In this document: positions 52,293 to 60,450 of the stretch, piece after piece | Layout: each line of letters begins with the position of its first letter | Numbering within the stretch: position 1 is the first letter of the stretch | Assembly: GCA_947587615.1 (NCBI GenBank) | Contig: CANPYC010000004.1 | Location: forward strand, 22,240 to 86,239 | Direction of reading: 5' to 3' | DNA: 64,000 bases | From: Candidatus Gastranaerophilales bacterium | GTDB lineage: Bacteria > Cyanobacteriota > Vampirovibrionia > Gastranaerophilales > Gastranaerophilaceae | The notes under the pieces: generated by a model | The model's database searches: none | What the model saw: the letters and a program-made list of their open reading frames with translations, nothing else | Told to the model about the DNA's origin: nothing | Position numbers and translations under genes: made by a program

Positions 52293-52750
52293 TTTTCTAT
52301 TATTAGGGGTTGAATCAGTTTCAACCCCTTTTATAATGCCTGTTTCCAGAGTTCGATTGTTGGCAAATTTTTGGGTCAAATTGTACTGATTTTCTGCTAT
52401 TGTTTGGAAAATCGGTTTAAGTTTTACGTTAAAATTTTTGTCTTTGTATGTGATTTCATCTGATATAATTTCAAGGATTTTTCTTTTTTGTTTGATGTTT
52501 CCTTTTGAAAAATATTCATACGCATTATCCGTAAACCCAAGTAAAATGTCGACTTTCTCATAAAACTCTTTATCAAGTTTGTCAATTTCATCTAACTGAA
52601 TTTTGAGTTTATCTTTTTCAGTTTGCCATTTATCATTTTGACTTTTCCAAAAATCATGAGTTATATTACCGTCCAGCTTGAGGGTAAATGCTTCTTCAAT
52701 TCTGTTTTCTAAAACTCGTATTTGCCTAATAATACTTGCTTTAGCTTTTT
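52293..52750 (-). pseudogene. 3' fragment of a large serine recombinase
   Basis: Read on the minus strand, the frame gives KASIIRQIRVLENRIEEAF, then KLDGNI, KQKRKILEIISDEITYKD and LKPIFQTIAENQY. It parallels the C-terminus of the remnant at 62009-62428 over about 140 residues. The recombinase, zinc-ribbon and start regions are missing. Towards the tRNA the frame is lost within the T-arm sequence, where the other copy has AAVGLEAID. At its other end it is fused to a truncated nuclease gene near 52740-52755. Confidence 0.8.
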
Positions 52751-53215
52751 GTAATCATTGCTTGAATATTCTGTATCAACAATTTGCCTGTATTTTTCAA
52801 GTTGATTATCGTGCTGAAATGAATCTACTTTATTTTCAATAAGAAAAATAAATTTGTTAGTTTCATCAATAAGCAATAAATCAATATTTTTGTATTCTCG
52901 TCCAACTTCAATATCTGACATGTTCCAACAATCAATATCAAATACTGTTGGCACTTTGTACGATTTTATGCCGTTTAATTCGTTGCGATTAGATTGAATA
53001 ACGTATTTTAAGTATTCTTTTAAAAAATAATCGCCCAAGCCATGCGTTTCTTTTGGGTCAAGTAACCAAGCTAAAAAGTTTGAATGTCTAATTTCTTGCC
53101 TTGACAGTTTAAGACAGTCAAAAATATTGAATTTTTCAAACATTTTTTCTAATTGCTGTAATTCTTTGTTGTTGCAGATAAAGTTTTCTAAAAATTTTAA
53201 GTTATCTTCTTGCAT
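52709..53215 (-). CDS. PD-(D/E)XK nuclease-like protein, C-terminally truncated
   Basis: 168 residues. The N-terminal pattern RHSNFLAWLLDPKETHGLGD and the core IDLLLIDETNKFIFLIENKV...QLEKY fit the PDDEXK_4 family, with catalytic Asp (IDLL) and Glu-Asn-Lys (IENK). Family members are usually about twice as long. The frame ends KQVLLGKYEF at a stop lying inside recombinase-derived sequence, so the 3' half was replaced. A good AGAGGA precedes the ATG. It is probably non-functional. Confidence 0.7.
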   Translation of the reverse strand: MQEDNLKFLENFICNNKELQQLEKMFEKFNIFDCLKLSRQEIRHSNFLAWLLDPKETHGLGDYFLKEYLKYVIQSNRNELNGIKSYKVPTVFDIDCWNMSDIEVGREYKNIDLLLIDETNKFIFLIENKVDSFQHDNQLEKYRQIVDTEYSSNDYKKLKQVLLGKYEF

Positions 53216-53286
53216 GAATTCCTCTTTTTGCCAACATCATAGCATACTTATATGTCAGATTTAGACGTAACAAAATTCTCCAACTA

Positions 53287-53315
53287 GACTGTAAGTCAAT
53301 ACTAGACTGAGAGTA
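53287..53315 (+). promoter_or_regulatory. Double C-box (controller operator)
   Basis: GACT-GTA-AGTC (53287-53297) and GACT-GAG-AGTA (53305-53315) are two near-palindromes 18 bp apart. This closely matches the known C-box form GACTnnnAGTC repeated, bound by controller proteins of type II restriction-modification systems. The pair sits about 33 bp before ATG 53334, where a controller dimer could activate and then repress its own promoter. Confidence 0.75.
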
Positions 53316-53333
53316 TTGTACCACAATATTAGT

Positions 53334-53558
53334 ATGATAGAGAATGATTGTCGCAAATTTGCAAAAAATGTTACAAAATACCGCGAACTCAAAGGCTACA
53401 ACAAAAGCAGGCTTTGTGAGTTAGTGGACTGCGACCTTTCTTATATCGGTAAAATTGAACGTGGCGAAAAATTTCCAAACCTTAAAATGATACTTAAACT
53501 TGCAGAAGCTCTTGAAATACCTGCAAAAGATTTGTTTGATTTTGATGATAACAATTAG
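53334..53558 (+). CDS. Restriction-modification controller protein (XRE-type HTH)
   Basis: About 74 residues from ATG 53334. A TTG at 53316 would add six residues and start right after the C-box. It is a single helix-turn-helix domain (FAKNVTKYRELKGYNKSRL, CDLSYIGKIERGEKFPNLKM), the size and type of C proteins. No Shine-Dalgarno is evident, as in the leaderless controller genes of other systems. It precedes the methyltransferase gene by 92 bp. Function as controller is inferred from size, position and C-boxes. Confidence 0.8.
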   Translation: MIENDCRKFAKNVTKYRELKGYNKSRLCELVDCDLSYIGKIERGEKFPNLKMILKLAEALEIPAKDLFDFDDNN

Positions 53559-53650
53559 TGTTTAAATAGTTACTTAGTATTAATTAATTAAGTTAAAAAA
53601 TTTACCTGGTACAAATTTTATTATATAATATTCATATAAGAGGTTGCATT

Positions 53651-54664
53651 TTGTTTTTAAACAGTTTAAAAAGTGAAAATAATTATACTTCCTATAATTC
53701 CAGCAATATCAGACTATTTAATGAAGATGTTATGAAATTATATGATTTGTGGGATACTCCAACAGTTATTATTTCTGATGGAGCTTATGGAGTATCAGGT
53801 TTTCCAGGAGATACCAAGAACTATAAAGATTTGCCTGAATGGTATGAACCTCATATAAAAAAATGGTCAGAAAAAGCTACTCCACAGACTACTTTGTGGT
53901 TATGGAATACAGAACAGGGATGGGCAACTCTTCATCCAGTATTATTGAAATATGGTTGGGATTTTAAAGCTTGTCATGTATGGAATAAGGGATTAAGTCA
54001 TGTTGCAGGCAACGTTAATACTAAAACTATTAGTCATCTTCCCATAGTTACTGAGGTATGTGTACAATATGTTAAAAAACCTATTTTTAATGTAAATAAT
54101 AAATCTCTAACAATGCAAGAGTGGTTAAGATATGAATGGGCTAGAACTGGTTTGCCATTTTCTAAAACCAATATTGCTTGTGGTCTAAAAAATGCTGCGA
54201 CGAGAAAATACTTTACGAATTGTCATTTATGGTATATGCCACCATCTGAAATGTTCGAAAAAATAGTGAATTATGCGAATTCGTATGGCAAAACAGAGAA
54301 TAAACCATTTTTCTCTATAAATAAAAAGACCCCCTTAACGAAAGAAGATTGGGAGCATTTTGTTCCAAAGTTTAAATGTTTATTTGGAATGACAAACGTA
54401 TGGCAAACACCACAACTCGCAGGGAGCGAAAGGATAAAAATTGGTACTAAAACAGCACATTTAAATCAAAAGCCATTAGCATTGATTGAAAAGATAATTC
54501 AAATGTCATCTGATGAAAATGATGTAATATGGGAACCATTTGGCGGATTATTTACTGTTGCATTAGCTTCTAAAAAATTAAATCGTGTGTGTTATTCTGC
54601 TGAAATAAATAACGATATTTGGGAAATTGCATTAAACCGTTTTAGCTCAAATCATAAAATATAG
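53651..54664 (+). CDS. Type II DNA methyltransferase (beta-class, N4-C or N6-A)
   Basis: 337 residues from TTG 53651 (AAGAGG 7 nt upstream). The catalytic motif IV is near the N-terminus as ISDGAYGVSGFPGD, an unusual variant of S/D-PPY. The AdoMet motif I lies at the C-terminus (WEPFGGLFTVALASK), preceded by HLNQKPLALIEKII. This order defines the beta class of amino-methyltransferases. It would protect the host DNA from the nuclease encoded by the converging gene, with which it overlaps by 13 bp. The recognition site cannot be read. Confidence 0.85.
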   Translation: MFLNSLKSENNYTSYNSSNIRLFNEDVMKLYDLWDTPTVIISDGAYGVSGFPGDTKNYKDLPEWYEPHIKKWSEKATPQTTLWLWNTEQGWATLHPVLLKYGWDFKACHVWNKGLSHVAGNVNTKTISHLPIVTEVCVQYVKKPIFNVNNKSLTMQEWLRYEWARTGLPFSKTNIACGLKNAATRKYFTNCHLWYMPPSEMFEKIVNYANSYGKTENKPFFSINKKTPLTKEDWEHFVPKFKCLFGMTNVWQTPQLAGSERIKIGTKTAHLNQKPLALIEKIIQMSSDENDVIWEPFGGLFTVALASKKLNRVCYSAEINNDIWEIALNRFSSNHKI

Positions 54665-55551
54665 TCTTTTATAGCTTTTTCCAGTTCAGAATTATCATTA
54701 TTGATTAATCTTGCCCATTTTTGAATTTGCATGCCACAAAACTCAGTATTTAGAACTTTTTGTTTGAATATTTCTAAATCAGTATGCTCTATTCTATCAA
54801 TTTTAGCAAAGTTTGTATCTAATCTATATTTATATTGTCCAAACAACGATTTTATTTTACTTTGATATTCAATTTCATTGCTATAATTATTTTTGTTTAT
54901 TCCAAGTTTTGAGCAAAATTCTTTAGCCTTTTCAAATTCTGATTTGGTTCCTTGGAATTTAAATCCATTAGTATTTGTTTGCTGAAGATTTATTGTTCTT
55001 TCACTTGTATCTTCAGGTTCAACAACTAAATAATCAGGAGGATTGAAATAATGTAAATCTCTAGATTTTGCAATACTTAATGCCGAATCAACCCATACAT
55101 CAATTATTTTAGGTTTTCCCCATATTAAATGCTCTGGCAACCAAACAACCAAAGCTACATTTACTTGTTCATTATTAAAATGACTCACAGAGTCTTTAAA
55201 TCTTGCTGTAATTTCTGTTGCTAAAGGAAACCAAGTTTTTATTTCAATACCTGGTTTTATTTTCATATCGCTTTCAAATAAAACATCTGGAAAACCTGGG
55301 TCTTGCCTTACCCATTTCCCTACATTGTTCCAATTATACTTATTTAATTCTTCTACAACTGCAAACTCAATATTGTTACCTAACAAAGGAGATAATTTTG
55401 AAATAATTTTTATAATTTGCTTTGCTTGGTCAATATCTTTTGGTTTGTGCAATGTCAATACATCAATATCTTGGCCGATTAAATTAAATATTTCTGTAGA
55501 AGCCGTATTTAAAATATTTTTATAATTTATACTTGTTACCATGCTATGCAT
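54652..55551 (-). CDS. Type II restriction endonuclease (PD-(D/E)XK type)
   Basis: 299 residues. The catalytic core is PDVLFESDMKIKPGIEIKTW (about residues 89-108): Asp in PD, then Glu-x-Lys in IEIK. Its convergent pairing with a methyltransferase and nearby controller gene makes restriction enzyme the best reading. The rest is not a family I recognise. The ATG at 55551 has another at 55542 (MVTSINYK). Confidence 0.8.
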   Translation of the reverse strand: MHSMVTSINYKNILNTASTEIFNLIGQDIDVLTLHKPKDIDQAKQIIKIISKLSPLLGNNIEFAVVEELNKYNWNNVGKWVRQDPGFPDVLFESDMKIKPGIEIKTWFPLATEITARFKDSVSHFNNEQVNVALVVWLPEHLIWGKPKIIDVWVDSALSIAKSRDLHYFNPPDYLVVEPEDTSERTINLQQTNTNGFKFQGTKSEFEKAKEFCSKLGINKNNYSNEIEYQSKIKSLFGQYKYRLDTNFAKIDRIEHTDLEIFKQKVLNTEFCGMQIQKWARLINNDNSELEKAIKDYIL

Positions 55552-55573
55552 GATAACATAAATACATTTGAAA

Positions 55574-55596
55574 GATACACAATATAATTTTGTATC
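55574..55596. promoter_or_regulatory. Palindrome upstream of the endonuclease gene
   Basis: GATACA-11 bp-TGTATC lies 23 bp before the start of the restriction gene. It does not match the C-box, so it may be an operator for another regulator, or chance. Confidence 0.3.
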
Positions 55597-55750
55597 ATTC
55601 TGTAAATTTACTCTGATTATTTGCCTGTTTACCTTTTGAATACTTTTTGAAAATAGTTGAAAAATAAGGTGTACTTTGAATATGACATAATTTATAATTT
55701 TAATATATTTATGTATTATACACTACAACTGAATTTTGGAGGTATTTGTT

Positions 55751-56314
55751 ATGGAATTTGTACAGCCTATTAGAGATTTGAAGAAAATCGAAACTATCAA
55801 GAAATTGTTACGACAACAGAATTTGCGTGATTATTGTCTTTTTGTAGTTGGCATAAATTCAGGACTACGCATTAGCGATCTGTTAAAATTACGTGTATCA
55901 GATGTCTATGAAAATGGCAAACCAAAAGACCGCATACGATTACGAGAGAAAAAGACTAATAAGTTCAAAGATTTTCCGCTATCAGATAACGCAAAATCCG
56001 CACTAAAAGAATATCTAAAAACAAGAGATTACAAAGACAATGAGCCTTTATTCATATCAAGAAAGAATAAAGGCTTTTTGTTGCGACAACAAGCATACAA
56101 GATACTTAATAGTGTTGCTAAAGATGTTGGCATAAAAGAGAAAATCGGAACGCATACACTCCGTAAAACATTCGGCTATCATGCACACAAAAATGGCTAT
56201 GACATAACCCTTATACAGAAATTATTCAATCATTCTTCGCCAAGTGTAACACTCCGATATATCGGAATTACGCAAGATAAGTTAGATGATGTGTATATGA
56301 GTTTAGATTTGTAA
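55751..56314 (+). CDS. Minimal tyrosine recombinase
   Basis: About 187 residues from ATG 55751, with GGAGG 9 nt upstream; the TTG at 55736 is part of that ribosome site. Catalytic residues: Arg in NSGLRISD, Lys in REKKTNKFKDFPL, HTLRKTFGYH, His in LFNHSSPSVT and Tyr in LRYIGITQDKL. The N-terminal core-binding domain is absent. It is strongly similar to the recombinase at 15359, including the start EFVQPIRDLKKIE against NLVEPIKDIKDIR. Confidence 0.88.
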   Translation: MEFVQPIRDLKKIETIKKLLRQQNLRDYCLFVVGINSGLRISDLLKLRVSDVYENGKPKDRIRLREKKTNKFKDFPLSDNAKSALKEYLKTRDYKDNEPLFISRKNKGFLLRQQAYKILNSVAKDVGIKEKIGTHTLRKTFGYHAHKNGYDITLIQKLFNHSSPSVTLRYIGITQDKLDDVYMSLDL

Positions 56315-56390
56315 ATAACAAATGTTATTAGAACTATCATTTGCTCTTATGTTGTGTTAAATTACTTGTTATAGAATTGCAAGGTAATTT

Positions 56391-58388
56391 ATGAGTTCGT
56401 TCGTAAGAGTAAATATCAGAAGTATATTGAAACAATTTAATATGGATATTCCGTTTTTACAACCTATTTTTGAAACTATTGTAAATTCATTAGAAGCTGG
56501 TGCAGATAAAATTGATGTCGTAATAGAAGAAGATCCTCAAATACTAACTCATGAAAACGCAGTTCCTAAAAAAGTTGTTGGTTTTTCTATTACAGATAAT
56601 GGTTATGGTTTTAATTCAGAAAATAGAAAATCTTTTATAGAGTATTTGTCTCCTGCTAAGATAGAGTATGGTTGTAAAGGTGTTGGCCATTTTACTTGGT
56701 TAAAAGTATATGAAGATATTCAAATAGAAAGTTATACCGGAAATGAATGTGTAAAATTCAAGTTCAATAAAGATTTTTCAGAAGATGATATTGAAAAAGA
56801 TATTTTTCCAAGCACAAAAAGCAAACAAACCACAATAAGCTTTAGTAATATCACAGATGATTATATAAAATATCGTAAAAAAAACGGACAATATACAACT
56901 GAAATATTGCATGACTATCGTTGTGATGCAGATATTGATAAAATTTCAGATACAATATTAGAACATTTGTTAATAAAATTATTTTTATTGCATACTGAAA
57001 GACATAAGAATTTCGAGATTTCAATTCATTTAAATGAACAAGTAAGAGTCATCAAAAATGATACTCTTCCTGCACTAGAAAAATTATCTTTCGACATATT
57101 AAATACATTAAGTGAAGAACTTACACCACAGCACTATACTTTTGATTTATATTACAACTTTATTAATGATAATAGAAACATACATAAGCTTTTTTATTGT
57201 GCAGATGGAAGAACAGTTATGTCTTTTATTAAGGATATTCAGTACTCTGATTTACCTGATAATGCTTCTTCTATAATGCTATTAACATCGGAATATTTTA
57301 ATGAAAGAATAAATAATGAAAGAAATCAATTTACATTTCAAACATCTGAAAATAATCCTAAAATTACCGCACCAATACCATTACCTAAAATTAATGAAGT
57401 ATTAAAAACAAAGATAAAAGAAATTTTAATTGAAAAATATCCGTCATTAGTAGAACATAACAATCAAATAATAGAAGATTGTGTTGATGAATATCCTTAC
57501 TTAGCGAAATATATTCGTAATGAAGAAAGTTCTTTAATTGAAAATAAATCAGATATTGTTTCTAGAGCAAATAGACAATTTGAAAGAGATAAAGAATCAG
57601 CAAAAAACGACTTTACAAGAATGTTAGAAAAATCAACAATTGAACCTGAAGAATTTAAAAGGAATATTGAACGTATAACTGATATATCAGCTAGAGAATT
57701 AGCACAGTATTTTTTGTACAGAGAACAAATTATTAAAGCATTAAAAATAATTCATTCAGGGAATAATACTTGTGAAGCGAATTTACACGACTTATTCATG
57801 CATAGAGGTGATTCCAGCATAGCTAACAGTGAAACATTTTCTAAGTATGATACGAATATATGGCTCCTTGATGATAAATATATGTCCTACACAGGAATAT
57901 TTAGTGACAAAGCCATTTCAGAAATTACAACTGAAATTGGGAATGAAAATGAACAAAAATATGGTCAAAGGAAAGAGCCTGATTTAGCAATTTTCTATAA
58001 TCAAATTAAAGACGATTTAAGAGATGTTGTAGTTGTTGAATTTAAGGCACTTGATGTATCAGCAGATAGAAAAATAGAAGCTCTTACGGAAGTTAATAGA
58101 AATCTTAAGTTTATATTACGTTCATTAACTAATGTACGTTCTGCATATGGATATATAATTACAAAAATTGATGATGAATTTTCTGAGTATATTGAGGCAC
58201 AACAAGGAGTTAAAACCCTATTTAGTAATGGCAATACTCCTCTATATTACGTATATAACGATAATTTAAGAGATAAAAATAATAACCCTGTTGATAGCCA
58301 CATTTACTTCCTATCTTCTGAAACTATTTATATGGATGCCGAAGCTAGAAATAAAACTTTTATTGATATAATAAAGAATTCAAACTAA
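56391..58388 (+). CDS. GHKL ATPase (MutL/MORC-like) with C-terminal PD-(D/E)XK-like domain
   Basis: 665 residues. The N-terminus has the Bergerat ATP-binding motifs: Glu/Asn helix FETIVNSLEAGADKI (about residues 26-40), VGFSITDNGYGFN, and the GxxGxG lid GCKGVGHFTWLKV. The C-terminal ~150 residues contain REPDLAIFYNQ...DVVVVEFKAL, a PD...ExK nuclease-like signature. MutL-related MORC-type ATPases are known in restriction-modification contexts. Position beside a type II system and a methylase-like gene supports a defence role. The converging gene overlaps its end by 4 bp. No characterised system with this exact layout comes to mind. Confidence 0.7.
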   Translation: MSSFVRVNIRSILKQFNMDIPFLQPIFETIVNSLEAGADKIDVVIEEDPQILTHENAVPKKVVGFSITDNGYGFNSENRKSFIEYLSPAKIEYGCKGVGHFTWLKVYEDIQIESYTGNECVKFKFNKDFSEDDIEKDIFPSTKSKQTTISFSNITDDYIKYRKKNGQYTTEILHDYRCDADIDKISDTILEHLLIKLFLLHTERHKNFEISIHLNEQVRVIKNDTLPALEKLSFDILNTLSEELTPQHYTFDLYYNFINDNRNIHKLFYCADGRTVMSFIKDIQYSDLPDNASSIMLLTSEYFNERINNERNQFTFQTSENNPKITAPIPLPKINEVLKTKIKEILIEKYPSLVEHNNQIIEDCVDEYPYLAKYIRNEESSLIENKSDIVSRANRQFERDKESAKNDFTRMLEKSTIEPEEFKRNIERITDISARELAQYFLYREQIIKALKIIHSGNNTCEANLHDLFMHRGDSSIANSETFSKYDTNIWLLDDKYMSYTGIFSDKAISEITTEIGNENEQKYGQRKEPDLAIFYNQIKDDLRDVVVVEFKALDVSADRKIEALTEVNRNLKFILRSLTNVRSAYGYIITKIDDEFSEYIEAQQGVKTLFSNGNTPLYYVYNDNLRDKNNNPVDSHIYFLSSETIYMDAEARNKTFIDIIKNSN

Positions 58389-59101
58389 TTTTCAAATAAA
58401 TTTAATTGCTTCATTCCATCTACAATAGGCGTTTTCTTTTCTTGTTGCTGATATTTCAGTTTGTATTCAAAGCTATTCAAAAAGTAAAACGGTGTGTATA
58501 AGACTTTCTGAAACTTCCACGCAAGTGTATCGCCTAACATTACTCTTGCAGGAATACCAAGTATTGAAAGCTGAATGTATGCCATTTTGAAACAAGTTTC
58601 GTCAATGTTTATTGCTTCAACAAAAAGCTGATGTTGATAGTTGTAACCCTGTTCTTTCAATGTTTCTGCAAATGCTATAATGATTCCGCCACTACCGCAA
58701 CAAGGCTCTGCTAATGTTACAAAGTCTTTTTCAGCAAGCTGATTTTCTATGTCCGTAAAATTTATCTGTGCCATAAGTTTACTAACATGATATGGTGTAA
58801 AGAACTGACCTTTTCTTGCATTACCGAAATTGTTTGCAGAAAATACTTGTCCTAAAAAGTCTTGATGTTTTTCGTCAAGTGCTAAAACAATAAGAGCAAG
58901 CATTTGACTGAATTCATTTGCTTGCTCTTTTGTGTATCTGCCTACTATTTCTAAATATTGCCTTTCAAGTTGGTCGCTCCGATAAAATGGCTGTGCTAAC
59001 GATAATGTCGCTAATGACAGAAAATCGTCAAAAACTGTTGCAACTGATTTCGAGCGGTCTAAATTTTGCAACAATGAGTTAAATTCCTTTAAATAGTCCA
59101 T
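58385..59101 (-). CDS. N6-adenine methylase-like protein lacking the NPPY motif
   Basis: 238 residues. An HsdM-like N-terminal helical part and RKGQFFTPYHVSKLMAQI lead to the AdoMet motif I TLAEPCCGSGGIIIAFAE. The catalytic motif NPPY/F expected about 60-80 residues later is not found: after MLGDTLAWKFQKV the protein ends at QLNLFEN. It may be a truncated or inactive methylase, or a member of a short family found on mobile elements. AAGGGGGA precedes ATG 59101. Convergent with the GHKL gene. Confidence 0.75.
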   Translation of the reverse strand: MDYLKEFNSLLQNLDRSKSVATVFDDFLSLATLSLAQPFYRSDQLERQYLEIVGRYTKEQANEFSQMLALIVLALDEKHQDFLGQVFSANNFGNARKGQFFTPYHVSKLMAQINFTDIENQLAEKDFVTLAEPCCGSGGIIIAFAETLKEQGYNYQHQLFVEAINIDETCFKMAYIQLSILGIPARVMLGDTLAWKFQKVLYTPFYFLNSFEYKLKYQQQEKKTPIVDGMKQLNLFEN

Positions 59102-59371
59102 ACTTTGTCCCCCTTTGTTTACGAGTGATACGACGTTTAACCCTGTTGAACTTTTGACAATTTTATATAGTTTTATATTAACTACCCTAAAAAAGTTTCT
59201 CTGTGTTCAACGTAGATTTAGCTATTCTAAAAATCAGGTCAAAAAGCTTGATTTTATTACCTTTTTACCTGAATTTATAAAATTATTGTATTCAAGAAAT
59301 CTCAAACGTACATATCTGTAATGCAGTAATAACAATGCTTTTTAGAAAATTAATAGTTGCAAATCGTGTAA

Positions 59372-59611
59372 ATGCTTGATATAATTGAGTTTATGGAAGA
59401 TTTAGAGTTAGACAAAGATAAGTTAGATATCAAGACATTGTATAAGCTTGTAGAAGATGTTTACAATTCAAGTGTAGTAGCAGAAGTATTCTGCGAGAAT
59501 TTCCCTGAAATAGCAGAAATAGGCAATATCACTCCGCTTGTACGTATGATACATCAGAAAATTGACAAAGCTTATGCAATGCTTATTGATACAAAGCCTG
59601 AAATCATTTAA
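59372..59611 (+). CDS. Small acidic hypothetical protein
   Basis: 79 residues, helical and acidic (FMEDLELDKDKLDIKTLYKLVEDVY). No clear ribosome site. I recognise no family. It lies alone between 271-bp gaps that otherwise show only A/T-rich DNA (59102-59371 and 59612-59882), apart from a doubtful plus frame at 59115. Confidence 0.5.
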   Translation: MLDIIEFMEDLELDKDKLDIKTLYKLVEDVYNSSVVAEVFCENFPEIAEIGNITPLVRMIHQKIDKAYAMLIDTKPEII

Positions 59612-59882
59612 TTACAAAATTACTTTTGGTTACAAATAAATTACATCAGAAAGTATTCTGCGGATTGACATTGAGGACTATTTTATCTTTTTGTAATTTT
59701 GTAATAGTAAAAACTCTACAAAAATAACAAACAATAAACAAATCACAGAATGACTTCTGGTAAATCTTTGTAGTACAATTAAAAAATTTATCAATGAAAT
59801 AACTTAGCAGATATACAAATATTATTAAAAAAAAATAAATTCATGTTATGATGATAAAAATTTAAAAGTTAGGAATTGATAT

Positions 59883-60377
59883 ATGGTTGCAAAGTTCGTT
59901 GGGAACATTAGACGCGATGATTTCAGATTAAGAACAAATTACCCCTATTTAAAAACGCGAATATTTTATACAGGAGAATTTAATTATTTTATATTTATAG
60001 AAAATTTAAATGATTTTCCTTTTTTAAATTTTGATAACTTAAAACATGAATTTGATAATGCTATTAAAATGATGGGCAATCCTGTTTCATTAATAAATGA
60101 AATCCCTAAAAATTACATTGAAGAATATGCCCCAATCCAAGATGATAAAATTTCAGAAAATTTTGAGGGAGCTTTTTTTACATCTCCTATGCTGATAAAT
60201 TTTCTAAAAGCGAAGTATAATTTATACAAAATTGTTGATGTAAGTACTGATTTTACAAATAAAAATTTTGTAGTTGGCCTTGATTATGTCAAAGAACAAG
60301 AAAAAAATAACTTACAACATGAGTTAGATAAATTGGGATTACCTTTTACTTTTATTATAGAAAAAAAAAGATTATAA
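59883..60377 (+). CDS. Unknown protein, 5' part of a gene split by an A9 run
   Basis: 164 residues beginning MVAKFVGNIRRDDFRLRTNYP with AGGA 8 nt upstream. It ends TFIIEKKRL at a stop just after nine consecutive A (60361-60369). In the neighbouring frame the reading continues without a stop or start into the next open frame. Removing one A joins them into a single 643-residue protein (644 codons). I recognise no family. Confidence 0.65.
   Translation: MVAKFVGNIRRDDFRLRTNYPYLKTRIFYTGEFNYFIFIENLNDFPFLNFDNLKHEFDNAIKMMGNPVSLINEIPKNYIEEYAPIQDDKISENFEGAFFTSPMLINFLKAKYNLYKIVDVSTDFTNKNFVVGLDYVKEQEKNNLQHELDKLGLPFTFIIEKKRL
60360..60370 (+). other. A9 slippage/frameshift site
   Basis: G-AAAAAAAAA-G at 60360-60370. 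Frame 0 reads GAA AAA AAA AGA TTA TAA. With eight A (or a +1 slip) it reads GAA AAA AAA GAT TAT AAA and stays open through 61815. It may be polymerase slippage, phase variation, a true mutation or a consensus error. Confidence 0.6.
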
Positions 60378-60450
60378 AGAATTTTCTTCTGAAAAAGATA
60401 TTGATTTTGGTAATCCGATTCTAAATGCAATAGCAAAACAAGATAACATT

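Noticed and set aside
59115..59321. Plus-strand 68-residue frame
   Set aside because: No ribosome site, no recognisable pattern and composition typical of A/T-rich noncoding DNA.
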